Source of the DNA: RFSX01 sp965230215
GTDB lineage: Bacteria > Bacteroidota > Bacteroidia > Chitinophagales > Saprospiraceae
Reading direction: 5' to 3'
Assembly (NCBI GenBank): GCA_965230215.1
Contig: CBDDKN010000002.1
Location: 248,001-312,000, forward strand
DNA: 64,000 nt
The notes under the pieces were generated by a model. The model was not told the DNA's origin and did not search any database. It worked only from the letters and a program-made list of their open reading frames with translations. The first letter of the stretch is position 1, and each line of letters opens with the position of its first letter. Position numbers and translations under genes: made by a program. Positions 53,271-63,000 of the stretch are shown here, piece by piece.

Positions 53271-56225
53271 GTGAAGAAGGTATTATCTATATCAAGCATT
53301 CTCTTAGCCTGTGCCTTACATATAACTGCTCAACAATCACAAATCGCCCCAACTCAAAAGTCGAACTTTCACCTCTATTCTGACAGCACAAATAATCTAT
53401 ACATCTCAACCACCGACGGTCTCAATATCTATAATGGAAGAACAATCAAACTGTTTAACGCTTCGAACAGCGGTATTCATGACAACAATATACAATCAGG
53501 ATTTTTTATTGACCGTGATGACAACATTTGGTTTGCAAGCTACATGGCCATAAATATGCTCATTCCGAATTCTGGCAAATTTTCATATCACCAATTTAAT
53601 CATCCTACGAAGGGAGTACAAAACGCTGACTACAGCATACTGGCTTGTTCTGACAAGCAGTTGTTGGCAAAAGCCGGAAAATCATTGTTCCTGTATAACA
53701 TAGATAAGGATTCAACTTCCCTAGTATTAGACTGTAATCTTTCATCCGCTTCACCATACTCAAAAGCCATTCATAAAGATAATAGATACTACATCTTCGC
53801 TTCCACTGCCCTTAAATCATACATTATTGAGTTAGATACAAGCAATGAAACTCTCGATACCAGCTTTGTAATCAATTGTGTAAACAGCAAACCGCAGATC
53901 TACAAAAATGAACAATTCATTTTCTCTAACGATGAAGGTGAAGTTTATAAGATAAATGCCAAATCATCCAAGCCTGAAAAGCTTATGGATCACGGTGAAA
54001 AAATATTCAACATCCATATTCATAATGACAGCATCCTCAGCATTCTATTCGACAAAAGAATAGAACAATACAATCTCCCCTCTCTGCAGAAACTACACTC
54101 CATCCCTTTGAATATTGAAGGCACCAAAACATCCATTTACATGGATCAGAATCAGACTATATGGCTAAGTGTAGATGGCAAGGGCATCTATGCCTTCAAC
54201 ACCAATAAAAGCAAATTCAAACATCTTAGTAACATCCATTCAGATAAAACAGCCAATGCCAGAAGTTTCACTCAATTAAACAATGGCCATATTTATTACA
54301 GTTCAAGAGATAACGGTATTGGCATAATGGATTCAGATTACAACTTCATAAAACAATACAATACCACAACATCCAGTCTTAAATCGAATTTCATACTTAA
54401 GATCGACAACGATAGCAATGATCACATTTATGCCATTTCAGGATACAAGCTATTGTCCCTCTCTGATGATAACTTTAGTGAAATTCCGTTGGACAGGAAC
54501 AGCTATTTCTATGACATGCTCATCAATAAAAATGACGAATTGTTATTGGTCGGTAGTGATTCCAATGAAGTCTATAAAGTCATTCAAAGCAACAACACCT
54601 ATACTACCATTCCCGTGCTAGACAGATTTCCTGACAATTACATCGTATCTCTCTTTGAATTGCAGGACAGCAGTCTTGTAATTGGCGTAAACGCACAGTC
54701 ATTTGCCATCTACAGGCCTTGCGACAATATATATTGCTATGACACCAGCTACGATATAAGTTCTGACATCAAGTCGATTTGGGAAATGCCTGAATCGGAT
54801 GAAATATATCTGTCCTCCTCCAGTGGACTCTATCTTTTCTCAGATGGATTCCAGGGCAAATATGAAAAAATAAGTGACCGTGAGGGCCTACTCAATCAGT
54901 GCATCTACTATGTGCTTGGAAATAAAAATGAGCTTTGGCTTTCCAGCAACACCGGTTTACTACGGTACAATACGCTAACCGCTGATGTACATCAGTTTAC
55001 CGAAGCTGATGGCATCCAGGGTCAGGAATATAATACCACAGCTGGAATGATCGATCGCAATGGAAACTTCTTATTTGGCGGTACTAATGGGATTAATATT
55101 TTCCATCCTGATAGCGTTCATTATCTTGATTATAATGCACCGATCCATATTTCAAACTTCCTTGTCAATGATGAAGAATATGATGTACTGGGTAATCCCA
55201 ACTTCATAGAAAAAATTAAACTCGATCATAGAAATAACACTTTAGGCTTTTGGTTCCATGGCATAGATCATAGTGATCCATCAAATGTGAAGTTGAGATA
55301 TAAACTACAAAACTATGATGAAGACTGGGTAAATATCAAAGAGAATAATGGACGCATTCGCTATGCCAACCTCCCCGCTGGCAGATACATTCTGAAATTG
55401 CATGCAACAAACTCTGACGGGATATGGTCCAGTAAAATCAAAACTATCTTTATAACGATAACACCCCCATTCTGGCAAACCCTTTGGTTTAGGTTCTTGG
55501 CAATCCTGAGCATCGCCCTGATCTCATGGACTATTGTACGCTCCTACTATAAGAGAAAACTAAGAGAGAAAGATCTGCAATTAAGAGAACAAAGATTATT
55601 CATCGACAAACAAAAAGCATTGGAAGCAGAGCGCAATCGGATTGCAGCCGAAATGCATGATGACCTCGGGGGAGGATTGACATCTATAAAGTTTCTGAGT
55701 CATAAAGTACTCAAACAAAAAGACGGAGATCCAAGAGAAACGCTAAATAAAATTGTCGATCAAAGCCACCGCCTCATTGACAACATGTCTGAGATCATCT
55801 GGGCTATGAATGCCGGAAACGATACGCTGAATAATTTGCTTTTTTATCTAAGAGATTACACTATTAAGTTTCTAGATAACTTCAACCTGAGTCACGATCT
55901 TAACTTTGTCAAACCTGCACAGGACCTAGCTGTCTCAGGTGAAAAAAGAAGAAATATTTTCCTAATCTATAAAGAGTCACTGCATAATATCATCAAACAT
56001 GCGGAGGCAGGCTCAATAAGCATCTCAGCTGAACTTATTCACGATATACTTCATATAAGTGTTTCAGATGATGGAAAAGGATTCAAGCAGGAAGAGACAA
56101 GATCCGGCAATGGCCTCCTCAATATACAAAAACGTATAAAGCAGCTTAATGGAGACTATACAATAGAGAGCAGTTCCGATGGGACTACCATTATTTACAA
56201 GATCCCACTGCCATACCCTAACTAA
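53271..56225 (+). CDS. Propeller-type sensor histidine kinase (Reg_prop/Y_Y_Y/HisKA_3/HATPase)
   Basis: A 984-residue inner-membrane kinase. A signal peptide (about 1-20) precedes a large periplasmic beta-propeller of Reg_prop-like repeats (about 25-640; for example NLYISTTDGLNIYNG, NELWLSSNTGLLRYN, GNFLFGGTNGINIFHPD). Then come a Y_Y_Y domain (about 655-720), one membrane helix (about 737-757), a HisKA_3 dimerisation region with the phosphorylated His796 in RIAAEMHDDLGGGLTSIKFL, and a HATPase_c (about 875-984; N box KESLHNIIKHA, G1 DDGKGF, G2 SGNGLLNI). There is no receiver domain, so it needs a partner: the LuxR-type regulator beginning 58 bases after its stop. The GTG start is 1 base after the CHAT stop. 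The ligand is unknown. Confidence 0.9.
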   Translation: MKKVLSISSILLACALHITAQQSQIAPTQKSNFHLYSDSTNNLYISTTDGLNIYNGRTIKLFNASNSGIHDNNIQSGFFIDRDDNIWFASYMAINMLIPNSGKFSYHQFNHPTKGVQNADYSILACSDKQLLAKAGKSLFLYNIDKDSTSLVLDCNLSSASPYSKAIHKDNRYYIFASTALKSYIIELDTSNETLDTSFVINCVNSKPQIYKNEQFIFSNDEGEVYKINAKSSKPEKLMDHGEKIFNIHIHNDSILSILFDKRIEQYNLPSLQKLHSIPLNIEGTKTSIYMDQNQTIWLSVDGKGIYAFNTNKSKFKHLSNIHSDKTANARSFTQLNNGHIYYSSRDNGIGIMDSDYNFIKQYNTTTSSLKSNFILKIDNDSNDHIYAISGYKLLSLSDDNFSEIPLDRNSYFYDMLINKNDELLLVGSDSNEVYKVIQSNNTYTTIPVLDRFPDNYIVSLFELQDSSLVIGVNAQSFAIYRPCDNIYCYDTSYDISSDIKSIWEMPESDEIYLSSSSGLYLFSDGFQGKYEKISDREGLLNQCIYYVLGNKNELWLSSNTGLLRYNTLTADVHQFTEADGIQGQEYNTTAGMIDRNGNFLFGGTNGINIFHPDSVHYLDYNAPIHISNFLVNDEEYDVLGNPNFIEKIKLDHRNNTLGFWFHGIDHSDPSNVKLRYKLQNYDEDWVNIKENNGRIRYANLPAGRYILKLHATNSDGIWSSKIKTIFITITPPFWQTLWFRFLAILSIALISWTIVRSYYKRKLREKDLQLREQRLFIDKQKALEAERNRIAAEMHDDLGGGLTSIKFLSHKVLKQKDGDPRETLNKIVDQSHRLIDNMSEIIWAMNAGNDTLNNLLFYLRDYTIKFLDNFNLSHDLNFVKPAQDLAVSGEKRRNIFLIYKESLHNIIKHAEAGSISISAELIHDILHISVSDDGKGFKQEETRSGNGLLNIQKRIKQLNGDYTIESSSDGTTIIYKIPLPYPN

Positions 56226-56232
56226 AGTTATA
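56217..56232. promoter_or_regulatory. Palindromic operator 2 (CCTAAC-N4-GTTATA) before the response regulator
   Basis: CCTAAC-TAAA-GTTATA keeps TAAC-N4-GTTATA of the other two sites and shares AAAGTTATAT with them. The centre lies 30.5 bases before a TAACTTTA box, exactly as in operator 1. It overlaps the stop codon of the kinase gene. The weaker left half suggests lower affinity, suited to autoregulation. Confidence 0.5.
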
Positions 56233-56254
56233 TACATAGCAGTTGTGGAATACA

Positions 56255-56262
56255 TAACTTTA
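56255..56262 (+). promoter_or_regulatory. -7-like box before the response regulator
   Basis: TAACTTTA differs from TAnnTTTG at the last base only. It ends 21 bases before the ATG at 56284. It also forms the right arm of a 9-bp inverted repeat (TAAAGTTAT at 56223-56231 with ATAACTTTA at 56254-56262). Confidence 0.45.
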
Positions 56263-56283
56263 CAATATTAAACTTACAGTTCT

Positions 56284-56922
56284 ATGGCACAGAAGATTAG
56301 ACTTGCGATAATAGAAGATGTCAGAGAAGTTGCTGACAGCCTCCAGGAGATGTTCAATGATGAACCTGATTTCCAATGCAATCAAGTATACTACAATGCA
56401 GAAGAAGCGATGACCTTCCTGCCAAAAGCTCCGGTTGATATAGCCTTGGTAGATATAGGATTACCCAAAGCAAGTGGGATTGAAATGATGCAGTACTTAA
56501 AAGAAGCAATCCCTGAAATTGAATACTGCATGTTTACTGTATTCAAAGACGAAGACAAAATATTCCAAAGCATCAAAGCAGGTGCCAAGGGTTATATATT
56601 GAAAAATGATGACCCCTCAGATATTGTATCGGCTCTACGAGAGCTTTTCTACGGTGGCTCACCCATGAGTCCAAGTATCGCAAGAAAAGTAATAGATGCT
56701 TTTAGCACCAGCAAAATGGATAACAACACACAAAAGGAATTACCACTCTCCAAAAGAGAATCGGAAATCTTATCACTATTGAGTGAAGGCTTGCTTTACA
56801 AAGAAATTGCTGCACGCCTGGGAATTACAGTAGGCACAGTGAAACAGCATATTCATAATATCTACGAAAAACTTCAGGTTAACAATAGAACAGAAGCCGT
56901 AAATGTGTTTCTTAACAGATAG
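56284..56922 (+). CDS. NarL/LuxR-family response regulator
   Basis: A 212-residue regulator. The receiver domain (about 1-125) has the phosphoacceptor Asp57 in DIALVDIGLPKASG, an acidic pair at the start (IEDV), the T/S position in FTVFKDED and the Lys in GYILKNDD. The LuxR/GerE helix-turn-helix (about 148-210) reads LSKRESEILSLLSEGLLYKEIAARLGITVGTVKQHIHNIYEKLQVNNRTEAV. NarL-type regulators bind as phosphorylated dimers to palindromic half-sites, which fits the three palindromes here. It is the apparent partner of the orphan-type kinase just upstream and is followed by a terminator. Confidence 0.94.
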   Translation: MAQKIRLAIIEDVREVADSLQEMFNDEPDFQCNQVYYNAEEAMTFLPKAPVDIALVDIGLPKASGIEMMQYLKEAIPEIEYCMFTVFKDEDKIFQSIKAGAKGYILKNDDPSDIVSALRELFYGGSPMSPSIARKVIDAFSTSKMDNNTQKELPLSKRESEILSLLSEGLLYKEIAARLGITVGTVKQHIHNIYEKLQVNNRTEAVNVFLNR

Positions 56923-56946
56923 TGATTATCTGGTATTGATTGAATT

Positions 56947-56974
56947 AAAAGGCCACTAATAGTGGCCTTTTTTT
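56947..56974 (+). terminator. Intrinsic terminator after the response regulator
   Basis: GGCCACT (56951-56957) and AGTGGCC (56961-56967) pair around a 3-base loop, followed by seven T and preceded by four A. It separates the regulator from the giant cargo gene. Confidence 0.9.
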
Positions 56975-56995
56975 ATGGGCCACACAGCAATTTGT

Positions 56996-57011
56996 TATAA
57001 CAAAAGTTATA
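56996..57011. promoter_or_regulatory. Palindromic operator 3 (TATAAC-N4-GTTATA) before the giant cargo gene
   Basis: The sequence TATAACAAAAGTTATAT (56996-57012) is identical to the site at 50692. Its centre is 31.5 bases before TAGCTTTG at 57035. It lies after the response-regulator terminator in an otherwise ordinary AT-rich spacer. Confidence 0.6.
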
Positions 57012-57034
57012 TAGGTTACACTAACAGTCAAGAG

Positions 57035-57042
57035 TAGCTTTG
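57035..57042 (+). promoter_or_regulatory. -7 box of the giant cargo gene
   Basis: TAGCTTTG is an exact TAnnTTTG match ending 21 bases before the ATG at 57064. It overlaps a TTG at 57040 that could otherwise be taken as an upstream start, so that start is rejected. Confidence 0.55.
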
Positions 57043-57063
57043 GTGGTATTAAATCCACTAAAA

Positions 57064-60000
57064 ATGAAAACGAAAATATTCTACACCCTTTTGACTTTAA
57101 TTTCTTACTCAGTTTGTATCGCGCAACTTCCTAACCTATACCCCTCTGCAGGAATACCTCCTGCATATAGCTCAGGTAATGATATGACTGTAAGTATGAC
57201 TTTTTCTAACAATGGATTGGCTACCAGTCCTTCAACTGAAGCCTACGCCTATCTCAGCGATGAAGCTGATGATGATAATCTGGACTATTTTGATCCACTC
57301 TACTTTGATGGTTTGCTCTGCTCAAGTCCTGAATTTGTACCTGCATTAGCGCCGGGACAAAGCTATACGGTGACTTTCACTTTTGATCTTTGTGAAAGAG
57401 CGTATTATCTCGACGGAGGAGGCTATACAGGTGTTGGTGTTGTCATCGACAGAGATGAGTTGATAGATGAACTGGATGATACCTTTGATGATAATTCTGG
57501 TTATTATCCAAACACATTCGTCTTTGATTTAGATGATTGTAACTGCCCTATATCCTTTCCTTGCATTCCCTTAATCTTCTGTACGAACGAATACGATCCA
57601 GTATGTGGTTGTGATAATCAGACATATACCAATGGTTGCTATGCCGTTACTTCCGGCGTCTTTGATTATACTCAAGGAGAATGTGGTTGCGAAGATGAAG
57701 ACATTGATTGTGGAGAAACGATTTCAGTATCAACGCTTAACTCTGGCAACAATGTCAATTGGCAAGATAATGTTTGTGTTTCATCCGGATACAATGCCAA
57801 TGACAGAATAATAAGATTCGAGCGCAGTTCTTCTTATGTAACAAACTGGATAACGCTCTGGAATTATTCCAGGGATGATATTGACCTATTTATATATGAG
57901 GACATCTGTCCTAGTAGCGGAAACTTTGATACCGAAGCAGGATGTATACTTTCATCTACCAATAGCGATCGAAACTGCGCATCTGGACCACTGAATTTCG
58001 AATCCATAGAAATGACTGGATGGCCAGCTGGCACATACTATATCCTCATTGATGGTAAAGCGTCAAATGATGAATATGGTCAGATCTACCTATCCGTAAG
58101 CTGTGAAGGACTGGATTGCAGTGATTATGATGAAATATATTGTGATGATCCCGTTAGTTCCTCCAATAGAAACAGGTTTAATAGAGCTTCTCATTATTAC
58201 AGCTGCTATAACCAAGGAAATGGTTGCTTCGATTTCAGTGGTTCCTGGACAGCTGGTGAGAAAATATTCAAATTCACAGCACCTTCAGATGGAGAATATG
58301 ATTTCTGTATGGATCCGAGTGGCAACATTGACCTGGAGCTATTTCTGTTTGACTATTGTTGCGATACAGAATATGACCCAGATGTTGGATATGATGTAAT
58401 CGTTGATTTTACATGTTTCGATAATTGTGCTAAAGCAGCAACAGCGCCTGCTGGTCAGACCGAAACTATCTCTGGATACTACATGGATGAAGGAGATATG
58501 GTATGGCTTGTAGTTGATGGATTCCTGGGTGATGAAGGAAGTTTCACAATGGAAGTTAAGTGTAATAACTTTGATTGCGATGATATTGACCAGGTATTCC
58601 CAGTTATATGTGGACAGAAGTTTGACGACAGTAATGATCCAACAAGCAGTGCTGCTGCCAATACCAATACCGTAGACATTCTGGATGTTCATAATCTATG
58701 TGAAAACACAACTGATGGTTGCAAAGATGTCAGCCCAGCTAACGGAAATAGATTTGAACAACCTGAAGTAATATACTACTTCGATGGAAGAGATACAGAT
58801 GGCAAAGATGTAGTATTTGATATCTTCCCAAGAGAATCAAATTTGGATGTTGACCTGTTTGTATATGAAGTATGCTATCCGGAAGGGCTTGACAACTGCG
58901 TTCGCAGCAGTACATTCCCAGTCGCACAGAACGATGCAGTTCTGATTGAGGATGTAGCCACCAATGCAGAATACTATGTAGTTGTAGATGGACAAAGCAA
59001 TATATCCGGTCTTAACTCTATAGGCAGATATAGATTTTCAATTACCTGCGGTGAATTATCCGATCACACGCCATTGCCAATTGAATGTGGAATGACAGTA
59101 GATGGAACAACAGTGGGCGGATCCAATAGAGCAAGTTACTATTGTAATTGTCCTGAAGATGATGATGAAGACAGATCAGGTGGAGGCAACAACGGTAATG
59201 AAGTGGTTTATACCTTTGAGATTCAAAATCCATCCGACATCAAGATAAGTTTGACCGACTTTGGTAATTCAGACTTGGAGTTATACTTGTTGGATGAGTT
59301 CAATATCAATACTTGCCTTAACACAAGTCGCTCACCTCAAGGTCAGGATGAAACCATTGAAAGGGAACTTCAAGCAGGCACATACTTCATTGTTGTAGAA
59401 GGCTATGATGAGGACGCTTCATCTTTCAAACTTTCGCTGGAAGGCTGCGAAGACCTGTGTCAGGATAAAACGAGAATATTCTGTGAGGATTTTGAAAACT
59501 ATAATTTCAATCAAACAGTCTCTTCGCAAAGTAGTGAATGGAAAGCTGACTTTTTCGGCCTGGGTGAACTTGATTGTAATGTGAGAATCAATAATACTAA
59601 TCATAGACTTGTTGTAGAGAGAGAGAGTAATATTGATTGTGCATCAGCCTTAACATTACGCAGCACACCAGCCAATGCCGTCATTGAGTTATCATTCGAT
59701 CTGACCATGCCTTACTACAATTTCGGAAACTTCCCATTGCGTGCTGATGGTGCAGAAATATATGTATTCGAAGAGGATGAAAACTCGCAGGATGAAATCT
59801 ACTTTGCTTTCAGGCCTCATAGCCTGGATCCTCAAAACGATGATAGAAGAATCTGCTTGCAAATTAATGATGCATATGAATCCAATGGATGTGCCAATGG
59901 TGATGGTGAATTGTTCCCATTCATGAGAGGAGCATCTAATAATATCAAAATACGTCTTGACAAAAACACAGAAAGGGTATCTGTTTATATAAACGATGAA

Positions 60001-63000
60001 CTCTTAGCATCAGCAGACAATACGGGAATCTCAAACCTGGGCATGTTAGGTTTCAGAAGTATTTTTAATCCGAACGGAAGCTTCATCATAGATAATATCT
60101 GCCTGGATGAGTGCACAGACTGTTCAACATGCCCTGATGATTGTGATCAGTCCTCAGATCTTTTCTGTGACTTCTTCGAATCCTACACACCTGGTGTTCC
60201 TGTTGCATCTCAATCAAATGAATGGATAGGAGCTTATTTTAGCAATTCAGATGGCGACTGTAGAATTCAAGAAGACAATGGAGATCATTATCTATGGGTA
60301 GACAGGGATGGATTTATGGATTGCAGTTCTGCAAAGATGCTTTCCTACCCTGCCGGATCAGAAACCATTGAGTTGAGTTTCTCCATTAAGATGCCTTATA
60401 TAAATCCTGCTACAGCTATAAGATTTGCTGACGGTGCAGAGATTTGGGTTTATGAAGAAGACAGCAATTCCCAGGACCTAGTATACCTGGCATTCAGAGA
60501 TCATAGCTCTGATACATCAACTGATGACAGACTCATCAACCTGCAGGTCACCGATAGGTATTTTTCACCAAACAACAATGAGTTATTCCCTTTTGATCGT
60601 GACGAATACAATCGCGTGAAGCTCCGCTTAAATAAACAGACAGAGAAAATTTCATTATTTATAAATGATATACACGTAAGAACTGTTTCTGCTTCTGGTA
60701 TGAATAATATGGGAATGATTGGATTCAGGAGTATCTTCAACGATAATAACGGTTTTCAAATAGATGATATATGTACCAATGTGTGCTATGACTGTCCTCA
60801 GGAATATAATTTTGATGAAATATTTACTCCTGAATACTGTGACAAAATTCGAATAAATAACATCACCCCTCTTGATCAGGGAACGAGCTTTGAATTCAAT
60901 ATTGATGAAACACTTGATGGTGAATTTGTCAGATGGGAATTAACTGACAGTGATACAGGCGAGATTGTAGAAGAATCTACTTCGGATTCTCAGTCTTACA
61001 ATTCTTGCTGTATGATTCCTGGCCGCAACTATACCCTTTGTTATTGGTACTACGATCAGTTTGGCTGTCTTAGATACTGTTGTATCTCGGTTTGCATACC
61101 GATCAACTGCAGTTACTTCTTCCCGAGATTTGTTGGCGATGAAACTGGAACAGCTTACGATCTCGTTTTTGATGACGACCAAAGTGGATTGGAATTGGTG
61201 TCTTGGTTTACAGACGATACGAATCAGTCTTTGGGTGATCAGGAGATCACAAGTTACACCCCTGTGGGACCAGGTATTCGATATATATGCTGTCTGCTAT
61301 TTGACCCTGTAAGTAACAAATACATACTTTGTTGCAGAACAATCTGTGTGGATAATCCTTTCGACTGTACATCTATCAGCTGTACCGGTGGAGGAAATAA
61401 TGAACCTTATACATTTACTTGTCCAAGCAGTTTTAGCGAAGTAAGTTGGTATTTAGATTTTCCTGTTGCAGAGACGCTTGGCACTGGGAACAGTATAGAC
61501 TTCAACCCTGAAGACTATGGTCTGAATCCATATGAGTGCTTCATTATTTCATACAGATACAGAGATTCAAATGGTTGTTGGAAATTCTGTTGCAAGAAAA
61601 TTACACCAGAGTTGCCAGACAATGTTCTTGTATTTGATATAGGTGAAGTCTGTGGCAAACCAGGAGATATATTGAATGTACCTGTCTATGTTCAGAACTT
61701 CGACAATATTTCTACATTCGCTATGAGTATAAACTTGGAAAATAGTTTCGCCTCGATTAGAGATGTCAGAACAGTAGACTTGGGACCTACAATGTTGGCA
61801 AATATTATAAACGACCAGAATGCCGTTGTCAATTGGCTGAGCAGTACTGGACAGGGAGTTAGTCTGCAGGACGGAGCAACAGCATTTGAAATTGAAGTGC
61901 TTATTCAAGGAAATGGATTCATTGAAACTGCTATTTCCTTTACAAATAACCCAGCGCCTATAACTGTTGCAAATGCCAACCAGGAACTTGTCAATGCTGC
62001 AACCATACCCGGATCAATATGTCTCTCAGAAAATGTTACTGTCACAGGTAATATTGCCAAATCAAATTCAGATCCAGTGGAAAATGTTGAAGTTGTCTTA
62101 AGTGGATCTGCATCAGATATTACCTATACAAATGCGAGCGGCAATTATAGCTTCGAAATGGATGCAGGTGGAAATTATGTTATTGATCCTTCAAAAGATG
62201 GAGATGATAGAAACGGTGTAAACGTTCTTGACCAGCTGCTATTGCAACGTCACCTGTTATTTATCAACAGGTTTGATAATCCATATGAATGGATAGCTGC
62301 TGATATCAATGGCGATTCCCGAGTAGACGTTCTTGATCTGCTCCTACTTCAAAGATTGATCTTGTTCATTACACCTGAAATTGAAAATCTTGAATCATGG
62401 AGATTTGTTGACAAGAAATATAATTTCCCAAGCAACCCACTATCAGCAACATTCCCAGAAATAATTAGTTTCTCGCCATTGAATAGCGATGTAAACGACG
62501 CTGATTTTGTAGCAGTCAAGATTGGAGATCTGGATAACTCTTCAAGTTTTAGAAAAAATGAAGAGCAAGTAATCACTAAATCTGACTGTAATTCAATCAG
62601 CATGCTTGAAGCAGATTTGAATAGCGGAACTACTTATGAAGTTGAATTCAGTGCAACTGGCTTCCCTGATGTATTAGCTCTTTCTACAGAAATTTCATTT
62701 GACCTGAGCAAGTTGGAGTACATAGGATTCAAAGATAGTCAGCTGGATGGTTTTACAGATGCCAATGTATCAGCCGCTCTAAGCGATCAAGGTTATATTC
62801 TGATCAGCTGGATATCTGGAACAGGACTTCCACAAGCTATGTCCGAAGGTCAGAAACTATTTTCTCTTGAGTTCAGAGTACTTGATGAAGTAGCCTTGTC
62901 TGACGCTATTGCGATTACAAGTGACAATCTGAATTCTGAATTGGTTAATGCTGATCTCGCAACAAACTGTGTTGAACTCTTTGTTGACATGGTCTCATCA

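Noticed and set aside
53271..56225. Hybrid one-component (HTCS-type) regulator
   Set aside because: The chain ends with the HATPase domain; no receiver or AraC domain follows, and a separate regulator gene is next.
57040..57063. Upstream TTG start for the giant cargo
   Set aside because: It lies inside the TAGCTTTG -7 box, so it would not be transcribed; the signal peptide begins at the ATG at 57064.
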